Below are positions 1 through 11,972 of a stretch of 64,000 nucleotides of DNA, piece by piece (position 1 is the first letter of the stretch; every line of letters begins with the position of its first letter). The translations under genes and the position numbers were made by a program. The notes under the pieces are model-generated. The model did no database searches. It saw only the letters and a list, made by a program, of their open reading frames with translations, and was not told where the DNA came from. This stretch comes from Alisma plantago-aquatica (Eukaryota; Streptophyta; Magnoliopsida; Alismatales; Alismataceae): NCBI GenBank assembly GCA_963693085.1, contig OY856413.1, forward strand, positions 467,402,379 to 467,466,378, read 5' to 3'.

Positions 1-1899
1 CCATCATTCAATAAGGGAGTAAAGGAGTTTAAAAAAATGAAAAAATATTAGAGAGACACCAAAAGTAATCTGTTTTCACTGAATAAATATCTATAAAAAA
101 AGCTTTATATATACGATACTTAAAAAAATCATAAGATTCTACATCATTCCATAAACAAGTTGTATAGTGAATCATAATTTGAAATCCTCGAAATGCATAA
201 GACACTTTACCCTTATTTATTTCTTTCAATTGCCTTCTTAAATTGAATGGGTTTCTAAAAAGTCGTTTGTATTTGAAATAACTTTATGCACCTTATTTAT
301 GTTTAAAAGGTACATATCAAATAAGTCCTCAATTGGGACTATGCCAGACATAAGATATATGAATGGGTGTTTTCATAGAAAATCTTTTCTAGAACCAAGA
401 CAGACGGTAGAAAATACCATAAAGAAATAATGGATTGGACAAATATTTAATAATATTACTTGTTGGGTGGTAGTAAACAGAGGGTTATAAACATACCTTA
501 AACTACTAAATCATATAGGAATAATTTCCATCATGATTAGCATGTAAAACACAAAAAATTGAGGAAATCAGTGGCTGAAACTAACAGTGCAATGACTTTA
601 AAAAATATACTACTACAAAAGAGGTGCATTTCTAAAATGTTCAACTACCATCAATGAACTCATCACATAGTGAATTGGTGTTGCATCACAAGTAACACAA
701 GTAGCTATCTTCCAATGATTCATCAAAAGCAACAAAAAATCATTAAAATCCAAGCACACACTAAATCCAAAGCACGCATTATGACCATACACCTCAATTA
801 AGCCGACTAAGATTTTAGTCATGAATTTGTATGTGGTCCTAACCAATCTGTTGAGTGTGCACTAGACATGCATGGTGGTGACTTATGGCTTGCATTCTCT
901 TTGTAGGTCATGGCATGACAAAGGACATTTATGATGAGGATTTTGAGGACACCATGTGTCCTTCACGACTGGGAGAAGCACGATCTACATGGTGGTGGTG
1001 ACCTAAAAAGGTTTGTGATTCATAAGATGGCCTATGATCCAGATAGGAAGTTGTAGCTTGGTTTCATCTACTAGGATAGGTGGCTACTTATCAATGGAGG
1101 CTAATAGGAGTGGTTTCTTCTACATGGTGCCCCAAACCTGGAGAAGAGGGTACTTTGTGACGTTTATGCAATGGGGCAGTCTGAGGTCAAAAAATATTTG
1201 AGGATGAAAAGGAGGAAAGGGGAGGGGAAAGATGGGTAGTAGAGAGGCTCATGTATCTGAGTGGGTAACAATGGGTTTTAACATGTCAAATGGGCCATAG
1301 GATCGGATCCCCATTTTATACACATCGCTTGGCTAAAGCCCATTTGACCCATTATATTTTGGTCAAATTAGATTGTGTCACATTGGATATGAGCCTAATG
1401 GGCAAAAACCCCATCCCTATCTAGGGTTTAGAAGATCCTTTTGTTTTTTAGGAGTCCAAAGGTCCCTTAGATGAAATTCATTCTAAAAAAGATATTTCTA
1501 TTTTTTGTCTTATATCATAAGAAAAAAGGAGAAATTATGTTTTTTCCTTAGACTACGTGTATTATCATTCATTCTAAAATATTATTAAGGTGGACTTATG
1601 AATTCAAACTAAACTTACATTTTGTTGCACTTTTCTATCATGTTGTACTATTGAGAGTGATTCAACTACATGGGTGTTCACCTAGGAAAGAACTCCATTT
1701 ATTGTTTAAGTATCTTAGTAAATTTAGAGACATTTGGATAAGATAGTACTTATAGGAATATATTACCATTAATAGGTATTCTTTTTAGATTTTATTATAT
1801 TTGATCATAATAAACTAACTTATGTTTTATCCCTCAAAATCCACCATTGCAAACTGATTTTCACCTTGTGAACTTACTTGTGGTGGGTTATGAGCTTTG
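1..1899. other. Unassigned AT-rich flanking DNA
   Basis: I see no conserved protein, RNA gene or LTR in this stretch. The open frames are short and carry no family motif. It ends at the ATAGA target site of copia element A, so it is the pre-insertion host or older repeat DNA. Confidence 0.6.
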
Positions 1900-1904
1900 A
1901 TAGA

Positions 1905-2468
1905 TGAAAGATCTAGAGGGGGGTGAATAGAGATTTTGATAATTTTAAAATTAATTTAAAGAAAGAGAGCGCCATAAGGAAGAGACTCACAATTTAGAGT
2001 GGTTCCATCCTTTGAATTGAAGGATGTCAGTCCACTACCCAATTGTCTCCAATTAGGATTTATAAGTGATCAATTTTATTACCTCTCAAGGAATTACAAT
2101 AAAATACAATAAGTTCACCTCAACCTCTTCTTTATCGGGATGTAGAAAAGAACCAAGGAGAGGATGATGATCCAAGTCCACAAACTTGACACATCCTTTA
2201 CCTTTGAGGTAGCGTCAATCACCTTGGAGCAGCCTTCATACCTTGAAGTAGCTCTAATCGCCTAGGAACAACCTTCATGCCTTAAAGTAGCTCCAATCAC
2301 CTAGGAGCAATCTTTACACCTTGAAGTAGCTCCGAGCAAGCTCCCTCAGATAGCCTCCCACACTTGGAGTAGTCAAGAAGCAAGATTACATCAACTTGGA
2401 GAAGTAGATTGGAAGAAGGAAGACTAAACCAATGTTGTACAACACTTTGATCCTATCTCAAACATTAG
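1905..2468 (-). repeat. Element A 3' LTR, outer segment
   Basis: This segment starts TGAAAGATCT directly after the ATAGA duplication. It aligns with the right-hand LTR at 18749-18849, 29858-30076 and the start of 31316-32552. It stops at the ATTAG site where element B inserted and resumes at 11973. Confidence 0.9.
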
Positions 2469-3649
2469 TGTGGGTATGTATGCCCAGAGAGCCAATCATA
2501 TGATGATTGTGATATGTCATGAGATACATGATTTGATAATAATAAAGGAAAGCTTCCAATTTATTTTGTATATTCAATTATGAGATAACAAATTACATAA
2601 TAAATGCCTAGAGAATGATATTACTCAATGACGTATGTCTTCAAGTATGTGACTTGGAAGAATGAGATAATACATATGTTAAGAGTGTATACATTCTCAT
2701 TATGTCCCTGATCGATTATCATTGTGGAAGTTTGATAGACAACAATGACACATAAGATCAGAGTGTGAGTTGGTTGATGACTAAATCTCATTAGTCATGA
2801 TATGTCAATATCAAACCAAGCACACAAATACATGTTAGGGAACAATGTATTGGACAGACCCACTGTGAGACTAACACATGGAAGCCATCATCATGGAAGT
2901 CATAGTCAGGTCTCACAGTGATGGTGGTTGTTGTGGTTCTTAGACCTAAAATCACTACACTATCACATGTCATTGGGTACACTTTGACATCATCAAACAC
3001 AGTCCTAAAACATGGGTTGTTATAACAGTGATGATTGGGTGACTTTGACACATGGTGATCGAATATGAGTGATAGATATGGGATTTGTCCCTCCGATAGG
3101 AGTATGATATCCAAGGTCTCTTGATTAGAGAGACTGAGAAAAGTATGTCCATACGAATGTGAGTCAATATGTGATATTGAGCTTACTTATATCTCATGCA
3201 GTCTGCTATGGTTCAAGAAACAAGATTGAATAATAATGAGGGTGACTGCTCCATGCCTCTAGTTCGATCTGGATATTAGTGACAAAGGAACTATACAAAC
3301 ACTATAACACCATACACAAATTGTAGGTTTAAGTTGCCCCCAACTTTCCATTCACTTGGGTAGCAATGATGTGCGAGTAGGCACCACTCCTTGCCTGTGA
3401 TGTCATAAGCTAGTTATGGACATTCACTGCCAACGTGATATGGGACTTATAGGGTCACACACATAGGAAATCATATATAAGAGGAGTTTGATCTTGAATG
3501 ATAATTGAATTGATTACTAAAGTGTTTAGGTATTTCAATTCATGCAACAGATCAGTTGACTAGACTACCAAATGATCGGTTCAAGTGTTGAGACTACTGT
3601 TTGGAGTGTTAGGCTGATTGTATTGTATATTGGTTGGAATTATGCTTGA

Positions 3650-3785
3650 CTGAGGCTGCGAGATGCCTGTCTTGCTTGCATGAAATAGTCATATGGCTTG
3701 GTGTGAGATTCCTATCTCAGCTACACCAAATAGTCATTTGGTTTGGTGCGAGATGCTCGTCTTAGTTGCACCAAATGCCCATTTC
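3650..3785 (+). repeat. Short tandem repeats in U3 of the B-family LTR
   Basis: About three imperfect units contain GTGCGAGATG, a CATCTCAG/TCTTAG-type segment, TTGCACCAAAT and a TCATTTGGTTT-type segment. The same array is present in the partner LTR at about 10945-11075. Its position, some 270-400 bp upstream of the TATA-like sequence, would suit an enhancer, but that role is inference. Confidence 0.6.
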
Positions 3786-4048
3786 GGGGGTACGTCAAGT
3801 TGAGTACTAATTGGATTTGAATTGCCAACATATGTGCAGAACTGGAAGGTGCAAAACAACCATTTCACTTAGCGAAATGACCGTATCGCACGTGAGATGA
3901 CCTCCTTGTGGGTGAGATGACCGTTTCATCGCACGCAAGTTGTGAAACTTCCATTAAAGTTGTGAAAATTCAAGATCTACTTGTCCTTTCCACTCCCGCT
4001 TTAGTCCCGCATTGGCTGGGGATTGGGAACCCTAACCCTAACCCCTCC

Positions 4049-4056
4049 TATATGTA
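4049..4056 (+). promoter_or_regulatory. TATA-like box, element B 5' LTR
   Basis: TATATGTA lies inside a short GC-rich context. The partner LTR has TATATATA at 11348-11355. It is the best candidate for the element's RNA polymerase II promoter. Confidence 0.5.
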
Positions 4057-4669
4057 GAGGGGTACTGGGGACTTCCCAGATAACAACTACTACACAGACA
4101 ATTGAGAATCAGTTGCCCTGACAATTGTTGTCCTCTCTGGTTGTGGTAACCACGAGAGCCCAGGCAAGTCCTACCCGACTAGGGAGGGACATATGTGGGA
4201 GAGCAACAACTGAGGATCATTGTTGTGGGAGAGCATGTTGGTGACTAGTACACTAATGGGAGCGACAAATCCTTCCTATATGTTCCTGTAGGACGATGGG
4301 AGTTCTAGTTGGTCCGTGTGGACTACTCTAGAGGTAGGAGTCTGTTGGCTGCAGCCAGGAGGGTAACGTCAACTCACAGTCTGCGGTGAGATCTGAGGAG
4401 CCACTGCAGCAGTTGTCTGAGTCTGTTGTCCATGGAGGAGTAGTCAGATAAGTTTGAGTGCGACCAGGAGTTGCACATACACTATCCAAGACAACATACA
4501 CATATACATCGACAAGGATTGTCATTGGACTTGCTCCAGGACCAGGTATATCTTCATGAAACCATCCTTCCCATTGCATAATTATTGACACGATCTACTG
4601 GTTAATGGGAAATATGTCAGTAATTTTTTTTTGTTTTCGCTTCCTACCTGATGCCATATTTCCCTACAG

Positions 4670-4682
4670 TGGTATCAGAGCC
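4670..4682 (+). other. Primer binding site of element B
   Basis: TGGTATCAGAGCC, one base after the LTR, is complementary to the 3' end of plant initiator tRNA-Met. It fixes the plus orientation of the element. Confidence 0.93.
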
Positions 4683-6105
4683 ACATCAATTAATTATGTT
4701 TTGGGATAATCAATAAGATTATATTTTGGTTTTATCGAGTTTATTTATTGCATGCGATGTGAATATTTAAATTGGTTGATGTACACGTCTATCTAAATCA
4801 CCATATAAGAATCCAAACAAATATATATATATATGTATATGATATGATACATATGTGATTTACATGCATCGCCATAAAATCAGTTTTGATGGTGGATGTA
4901 AAGAATGGTTATGGTCAAAACCCCTGATCTGTGTGTGCTTGATTGTCGTTTTTATTCCTATTGTTAATCAGTCTGTGTATTGAGACTCTCTCTCCTTCCA
5001 AATGTAAATTAATGCTTTTCTTCCTATTTGCCCTCGAATGTAACTCGAGGTTTTCACCATAAACAATGTAATAAGAAATTGGATAGTTTTAATTTATGTT
5101 TCAACGTGAGATGATAATCTATACAAGATGAAATGACCGGCTCGTGAGATGACTGGATCGATTGGAGGACCAAGGAGGCCAGATGATAGGAGGAATAACT
5201 GATCGAATGGTGGCCCTACTGATCAGCTGGAGGTGTCCATACGCTACTTGGACCTGAGAACCACATGACCATCTCATAGGAGCCCAACTGAGCGACCAAG
5301 AGGTGAGTCGACCGGTTCAAGAGATGAACCGATCAACCCAGATTGATTTGAGCACAAATCATCACCAACAATAGGTTGCATATGATGTGGACCATAAGTT
5401 GTAGTAATTCCTTGTGGCTCCAAGGAATTACATTAGTATGGCCATAACTGTCACTTGTGTGTTTTATTTATTGCATGTTCTCATTTGTGGTTATTGCATG
5501 TATATGATACATACTATATATGTGGTGATTGGATAAAGTACATGCATTTCTACATACAAACTCCCTCAATTACAATATCAAGTTTGAGATTCTTTCTAAA
5601 AGAAGCACACTTGAAAAGCTTAATTGAGCAAGCGTGAGCTCCCCAAGGGAGGTGCGTCATCTATCTCGTGGAAGAGTGATGGTAGTGATGTGGGCCTGCC
5701 AAGCGGGGTGCATTATTATCGTGTCAGTTTTTGGGTCAGGCTTGACTGGTGATTCTCAAAGAGTCTGGGCCCAAAAGCATGTAGATGATTATGGCAATGA
5801 GTTGCACATATCATCTATCCAAGAGTTGCATATGATGCAATTTGCATGATAGCCTACCTTGATAATTGACTGTGGATGCTTGTGTAGGCTGGGTAATAGT
5901 TGAATTATTTTGGATCTTAGCCCACTAGAATATTGTATGCTACAATATTCCAAATTGATATTGAGGGTGATTAATTCTAATAAAATAGTGGGAGAAGTAG
6001 TTAATTAAATACCTAATAAATATCGTCAAATTATCAAATCAAACCAAATAAAAAATGTTTTTAAAAGTTGTAATATTTCTTTGTAGAATCAAATGCCAAA
6101 CACAA
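4683..6105 (+). other. Element B leader without recognisable coding sequence
   Basis: About 1.4 kb lie between the primer site and the first recognisable gag codons. The stretch contains a short AT run near 4823 and several GTGAGATGA-type words around 5100-5320 that echo the LTR. The small open frames at 5455-5849 show no family motif. It may hold the decayed start of gag. Confidence 0.5.
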
Positions 6106-6830
6106 AACACGTTCAAATTACGATCAGTCCTCAAGAAGGACAAAATGGGATAAAGTTCTAAAATTGGTTAAGGACTTTGAGAAATGTTCTCGTCAATGAG
6201 AGAAAGATCTATGTCCTTGATAGACAAATGCTAGAGGAACCCTCTCCAAGGGCGCCTAAGAATAAATGGATGTTTATTGGAAGCATGCCAATGATTCCAT
6301 AGACATTTGAATACCTAATGCTCTATTGTATGAACTATGATTTGAATGAACAACATGAAAACATGCACATTCTTGAGATAGTAACACATCTTAAGAATCA
6401 TGTAAGGTATAATGTCTCCTGAGCTCTAATTGAGTGCAAACTGACAAAGGGAGGTCCAGTAGAACCCCATGTCTTCAATGTGATTGGACATGTGGAATGA
6501 CTGGGATTTCTCTTAGGATAAGAGTTGACCATTAATATGATTATGTAAGTGTTGCATGAATCCTATAGTTAGTTTATCAAATATTTCACATGTTGATGCC
6601 AAATCAAGGAAGAAGAAGGACAAATCCGCGATGATGATAGGTGGAAGTGAGTCCTAGGGCAAAAGCAAGGCTAAGAAATGTTATGAGGATAAGATAAAGC
6701 CCAAGTCTTCTACACTCAATATATGGAGAAGGATATGTGTAAAAGGAATCTATCCTTTTCACTTAAAGGATAAAGAAAACAAACTGCCACTATTGTCACT
6801 TGTTTGGACATTGGAAATGAACTATCCTCT
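6106..6830 (+). pseudogene. gag: Element B gag remnant with zinc knuckle
   Basis: Gag would package the element RNA into cytoplasmic particles. Conceptual translation around 6165-6600 follows the copia gag (UBN2-type) pattern: a NWLR-like start, an RKIYVLD segment, and later residues that match the 'sKALxxCKLxxGxPVxPHV' core of the family. A lysine-rich stretch follows at about 6600-6700. A CCHC knuckle (C-H-Y-C-x4-H) lies at about 6785-6826, with a stop after HWK and the last Cys lost. Several in-frame stops and frame changes make it non-functional. It sits directly upstream of the protease and integrase remnants, as in an intact copia. Confidence 0.75.
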
Positions 6831-6894
6831 TCATAGAGGATCTCCAGAAGAAGATAGAGATAGAGATCTCTACTTTAGGACCTGAGAAGAAGTA

Positions 6895-7100
6895 AGATAG
6901 AACTATATATAGAAAGGGTTGTTGACATTATAGTTAAAGGTTGTCATTCATGGGCACATAATAGAATTAGTGAATTGCTATTGTGTACTTGCCAAACATC
7001 ATATGTCTTGCGTGACAAGGACATTATGTTTCATTTAAAAGATATGATCTTTTATGACAATGCCCTATGTCTCAAAACTATACTTGATAGTTGTAGAGAC
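6895..7100 (+). pseudogene. Element B protease remnant
   Basis: An aspartic protease would cleave the Gag-Pol polyprotein. Only its C-terminal half is readable: around 6970-7030 an NCYCVLAKHHMSC segment corresponds to the NCxYVPxxxxNIISVSC region that follows the copia protease core. I cannot identify a catalytic D-S/T-G. The order between zinc knuckle and integrase supports the call. Confidence is limited by decay. Confidence 0.5.
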
Positions 7101-7104
7101 CAAT

Positions 7105-7800
7105 GTGTATGACACATATATTGAATGACCTGATAACTCAAATAATGAATGCCTATAACATTGTCATGTAGAATGCAGAAATGAGAAATGTATTTCTAGA
7201 ATCCACATGATGGTTATCTAGAATATTTTGGTTATTGAACCAATAGAGACATGCACGTCTTATTTGTTGTACAATATGACAAGAGTATCTTCACTAGATG
7301 TAGTGGGAGATTGATTATTCCATTAGGATTAGTACATACTGATGTACACAGACCTCGTTGGAATGAATGCTAAAGGTAGTTACAAGTACCTCATTATATT
7401 TATACGATCAGTAGATATTGAAATTTGTATTTAACAAAATACAAGTTTGGATCTCTTGAAGTATTCAAGGAGATCATAAATGAAGTACGTAACTAAATTG
7501 GTAAACGTATTAAGATACCTCGATATGATCGATGTTGAAATATGTAAATCAAGAGTTTGAGGGCCTTCTGGGAGATCATGATAGTGTTTCATAATAAACT
7601 CCACCTAAAACATACTAATGTGTCAGAGAGAAGGTATAACACGCTATTAAGTCATGGTGAGATTATCAATAAAATCTTGCAAATCTTAAAATTTCTTTTG
7701 GGTACATGCTTTACACTAAAAAAATGTACCGTCTAAAATGGTTCAAAAGACACCATATGAGATATGGCATGGGAAGTGTCCTGGTGTGTCTTTCATAGTG
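7105..7800 (+). pseudogene. Element B integrase remnant
   Basis: Integrase would insert the cDNA into the chromosome. The pre-integrase zinc region is recognisable at about 7110-7310, ending in ETCTSYLL-YNMTRVSS. The catalytic core begins near 7325 with LGLVHTDV, which contains the first catalytic Asp. It continues with KYKFGSLEVFKE and a KILRYDR segment, where the family has the second Asp in RSDRGGEY. Around 7720-7790 a PSKMVQKTPYEIWHGK-like segment matches the conserved region after the core. Frames shift several times and stops are present, so no functional enzyme can be made. Confidence 0.8.
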
Positions 7801-8199
7801 ATTAGGATTGAAAGCTTGTATAAGAAAATAGTTTCTTAAAGGTCTTTATCTACAAATCACATGAATGTTATTTTGTTGAATACTACTTATATTCCAACCC
7901 GACAACAAAGTGTTTGTTGCTAGGATGCCTGAATTCCTAAATGGAAATTAGTTCCAAAGGAGTCAGTGGGAGTAAAAGTAAAACTCGAAATGTTCAAGAC
8001 AAATGAGAAAACATTGAACCTAAAGAGGTACAATAGGAACAAGGAGAATCACAAGTTGGTGTGGAATCTCAAGTTCTTTAAATAAATACAGAACTCATAG
8101 TTCTAGTTGAACCCACATTAAGTTTGAAAGATTATGATATCTTATAACTCAAAAGGTGGTAAGTTGATAATAAAGATGAGTCAACAACCTACCTAGAAA

Positions 8200-8870
8200 C
8201 TATTGAGGGACTAAAATCCAAGAAATGGCTTGAGGCCATGAGTTCAATGATGGACTCCATGTAAACCAACAAGGTATGACCTTGTTGGATCCACCTGAAG
8301 GGGTAAGACCCATTAGGTGCATTTGGGTCTCTGTAAGGAGACCAACATGGAAGGGTAGATTGGTTGCAATGAGTTTCAAACTAGTTCAAATTGTTGAACG
8401 TGTTGAAGCCTTTCACCAGTTACCATGGTTAAATCCATCTGGATCATGCTTGCAGTTGCTGCTAATTATGACTGTGAGATTTGGCATATGGATGTTAAAA
8501 CTACATTCCTTAATTGGAATAATTAAGAGGATGTGTACGTGATACAAACTAATGGTTTTATATATCCATTAATCCAAATAAAGTCTATAAGCTACAAAGG
8601 TCAATTTGAGGATTGAAGCAAGCATCTCAGAGTTTAAATCTTCAATTTGACAAGACAGTCAAAAGGGTTTGACTTGAGTCAGAATGAAGACAGAATCTAT
8701 GATTACAAACTATTTAGTGGAAGCATATATATATTCTATATAATGATGGGGAATAATGTCCTTATCCTGAAAATGATAAAACTTGGCAGGGAAAATACCT
8801 TCTACATGAAGGGTTTAGGCGAATCATCCTATGTGATAGGGATCAATGTCTATTGATAAAATGTGTTGGT
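8200..8870 (+). pseudogene. Element B reverse transcriptase remnant
   Basis: RT would copy element RNA into DNA. From about 8220 the reading KKWLEAMSSMMDSM, then LLDPPEGVRPI and CIWV, matches the opening of the copia RT domain (WLEAMxxEMDSM, then VDPPEGxxPIGCKWV). Further on, a segment reading like IWxMDVKTAFLN is recognisable near 8470-8520, split over two frames. The YVDD catalytic motif cannot be found in frame. The 8276-8542 open frame is a surviving fragment, not a separate gene. Confidence 0.8.
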
Positions 8871-9745
8871 AAAGATGTTGAAGGGTTCAACATGCAAGAC
8901 TCAATGAGAGAAAATATGTCCATGTTCCATGGAGTTAGCTTCTTAGGAGCCTAGTGTCTTAATTCTTATGAAGAATAGGGACACATGGATAGATGCCATT
9001 GGATCTATCTTGAATGTAATGTTATGTACTTATCCCATTATCTCATATGTAGTAGACATGACGAGAAGATATCTAGTAATCTCGTATGTATTAGACATGA
9101 TGAGAGGATATCCATTCATCTCATATGCATTGAAATGATGAGAAGACACATATATACCTACCTAGCAATCTCGTATATATTGAACATGACGAGAGGGTAT
9201 ATGTCAGATACCATCGAGAGTCACTAGACTACCATAATGAACATCCTTAAATTCTTGTGAAGCACTTAAAGGATTGGTTACATGGTTATGGCAATAAGGA
9301 AGAGTTGGATGTAAAGGGTTACACCCATGCAAGCTTCCAAACTGACAAAATGATCGCAATAATGTTTAACATTAAATGAAAACTGTAAGATAGAAAGAGT
9401 TCTGAGCTAATCTACTAAAGAAGTTGAGTATCTCTATGTTATAAGAACAATATAGGATATTGTATGGATCAAGAAGTTCATTTGGGTAAACTTATATGAT
9501 GTTCCAAACCATTGATGACAACATTAGAAATATTCATGACAACAATGGAGCTACTAGTTAGGCTGGGAATCTCAGATAGCATACTAAGGCACTTCCATCT
9601 CATACAAGTAGTCATACATCGAAGAGGTGAAAAAATTACAAAATACTGACTTAAGGCAAATGTTGCTAAACTAGCTATAAAAGAACTTGCGCATCAGAAG
9701 CATGATGGTCATGTTAGGTCACTCTAGATGAGATATGTGGGTGAT
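8871..9745 (+). pseudogene. Element B RT/RNase H remnant with in-frame repeats
   Basis: This is the C-terminal pol region. Around 8985-9060 the reading follows the family's 'AIGSIMYAMLCTRPDISYAL' segment. It is then expanded by 39-bp repeats (see 9040-9206). Near 9540 a DNNGAT segment corresponds to the RNase H motif CDNTGA, and near 9695-9750 HDGHVRS and RYVGDWL match the usual pol C-terminus before the polypurine tract. Stops and frameshifts interrupt all parts. Confidence 0.75.
9040..9206 (+). repeat. 39-bp tandem repeat inside element B pol
   Basis: Units start at 9040, 9079, 9118 and 9168, each beginning ATCTC(A/G)TATG or a close variant. The first two spacings are exactly 39 bp (13 codons, each reading like ISYVVDMTRRYLV) and the third is 50 bp. 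The unit is a duplicated piece of the conserved pol segment ISYALxMMSRY. Confidence 0.8.
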
Positions 9746-9757
9746 TGGCTCTAAGTT

Positions 9758-9769
9758 CAAGTAGGATTT
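9758..9769 (+). other. Polypurine tract of element B
   Basis: CAAGTAGGATTT lies immediately before the 3' LTR and resembles the usual copia CAAGTGGGAGATT. It would prime plus-strand DNA synthesis. Confidence 0.7.
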
Positions 9770-11967
9770 TGTTGGTATGTATGCCCAGAGAGCCAATCAT
9801 ATGATGATTGGGATATGTCATTAGATACCATATTTGATAAAAATAAAGGCAAGCTTCCAATTTATTTTGTATATTCAATTATGAGATAATGAATCACATA
9901 ATAAATGTATAGAGAATGCTATTACTCAATGACGTATGTCTTCAAGTACGTGACTTGGAAGAATGAGATCATACAGATGTTAAGAGTTTATACATTCTCA
10001 TTATGTCCCTGATAAGTTGTCATTGTGAAAGGTTGATAGAAAGCAATGGCAAATAAGACCAGAGTGTGAGTTGATTGATGACTAAATCTCATTAGTCATG
10101 ATATGGCAATATCAAACCAATCACACAGATACATTTTAGGGAATAATGTACTGGATAGACCCACCGTGAGTCTGACACATGGAAGCCATCATCATGGAAG
10201 TCATACTCAGGTCTCACAGTGATGGTGGTGGTTGTGGTTCTTAGACATGAAATCACTGCACTCATCACATGTTGTTGGGTACACTTTGACATCATCAAAC
10301 ATAGTCATGAAACATGGGTGTTATAACGGTTATGATTGGGTGATTTTGACACATGGGGATTGACTATAAGTGATAGATATGGTATTTGTCCCTCTGATAG
10401 GAGTATGATATCCAAAGACTCTTGAATAGAGAGAATTAGAAAAGTATGGCCATATGCATGTGAGTTAATATGTGATATTGAGCTTCAATATATCTCATAC
10501 AGTCTGCTCTGATTCAAGAAACAAGATTGAATAATAATGAGGGTAACTACTCCATACCTCAAATTTGATATGGATATCAGTGATAAAAGATCTATACAAA
10601 CACTATAACACCATACACAAATTGTAGGTTGAAGTTGCCCCCAACTTTCCATTTAATTGGGTAGCAATGACGTGCGACTAGGCACCACTCTTTGCTTGTG
10701 ATGTTATAAGCTAGTTATGGACATTCACTGCCAACGTGATATGGGACCTATAGGGTCACACATAGGAACTCATCTAGTAGAGGAGTTTGATCTTGAATGA
10801 TAATTGAATTGATTAATAAAGTTTTTAGGTATTCAATTCATGCAACGAATCAGGTGACTAGACTGCCATACGATCAGTTCAAGTGTTGAGACTACTGTTT
10901 GGAGTGTTAGGCTGATTGCATTGTACATTGGTTGGAATTCTACATGACCTGGGCTGCGAGACATTCATCTCGCTTGTGCAAAATAGCTTTCTGTCTTGGT
11001 GCAAGATTCCCATCTTAGTTCCACCAAATGGTCATTTGGTTTAGTGCGAGACATCCATCTCAGTTGCACCAAATGCCCATTTCAGGGGTACGTCAAGTTG
11101 AGTACTAATTGGAATTGAATTGCCAACATATGTGCTGAACTAGAAGGTGCAAAATGGCTGTTTTGCTTAGCGAAACACCAGTCTTGCAAGTGAGATGACC
11201 GTCTCACTGGGTGAGATGACCATTGCGTCACACACAGGTTGTGAATCTTCCACAAAAGTTGTGCAAATTCAAGATATACTCGTCCTTTCCACTCCCGCTT
11301 TAGTCCCGCATTGGCTGGGGACTGGGAACCCTGACTCTAACCCCTCCTATATATAGAGGGGTATTGGGGGCTTCCCCGAAAACAACTACTACACAAATAA
11401 TTGAGAATCAGTTGCTCTGACAATTGTTGTCCTCTCTGGTTGTGGTAACCATTAGAGGCCAGGTAAGTCCTACCTGACTAGGGAGGGACAGTCACGGGAG
11501 AGCAACAATTGAAGATCATTGTTGTGGGAGAGCATGTTGGCAACTAGTACACCAACAGGAGGGACAACTCCTTCCTATCCATTCCTAAAAGATGACATGA
11601 GTTCTAGTTGTTTTGTATAGAATACTCTAGAGGCAGGAGTCTGTTGGCTGCTGCTAGGAGGGCAACGTCAACTCATAGTCCGTGGTGAGATCTGAGGAGC
11701 TACTGCAGTAGTTGTCTGAGTCTGCTGTCCATGGAGGAGCATTTAGACGAGTTCGAGTGTGACCAGGAGCTACACAAATAATGTCTAAGATAGAGTGCAC
11801 ATCTACATCGATGAGGATTGTCACTGGATTTGCTCCAGGACCAAGTATATCTTCATGAAACCATCCTTCCCATTGCATTTGTTATTGACGCGATCTGCTG
11901 GTTAATGGGAAATATGTTAGTAATTTTTTTTGTTTCTGCTGCCTACCTGATGCCGTGTTTCCCTATA
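9770..11967 (+). repeat. Element B 3' LTR
   Basis: A 2198-bp partner of 2469-4668, starting TGTTGGTATG and ending CCCTATA (the terminal CA has become TA). The short tandem array recurs at about 10945-11075 and TATATATA at 11348-11355. The GTTAG target copy follows. Confidence 0.93.
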
Positions 11968-11972
11968 GTTAG

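Larger units (their letters stand above)
2469..4668 (+). repeat. Element B 5' LTR
   Basis: A 2200-bp LTR ending CCCTACA just before the primer site. It is matched along its whole length by 9770-11967. A TATA-like TATATGTA lies at 4049-4056, in a CTCCTATATGTAGAGG context that is TATATATA in the partner LTR. A short tandem array lies upstream at about 3650-3785. Confidence 0.93.
2469..11967 (+). mobile_element. Copia element B, inserted in the 3' LTR of A
   Basis: A 9.5-kb plus-strand copia retrotransposon with two LTRs of about 2.2 kb (2469-4668 and 9770-11967). The primer site TGGTATCAGAGCC follows the first LTR and a purine-rich tract precedes the second. Flanks are ATTAG (2464-2468) and GTTAG (11968-11972), a 5-bp duplication with one change. 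The interrupted sequence matches the uninterrupted site near 31555 in the other LTR of A. By eye the first 200 bp of the two LTRs differ at roughly 15 positions, so this copy is not recent. The interior holds gag, protease, integrase, RT and RNase H remnants in copia order, riddled with stops. Confidence 0.92.
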
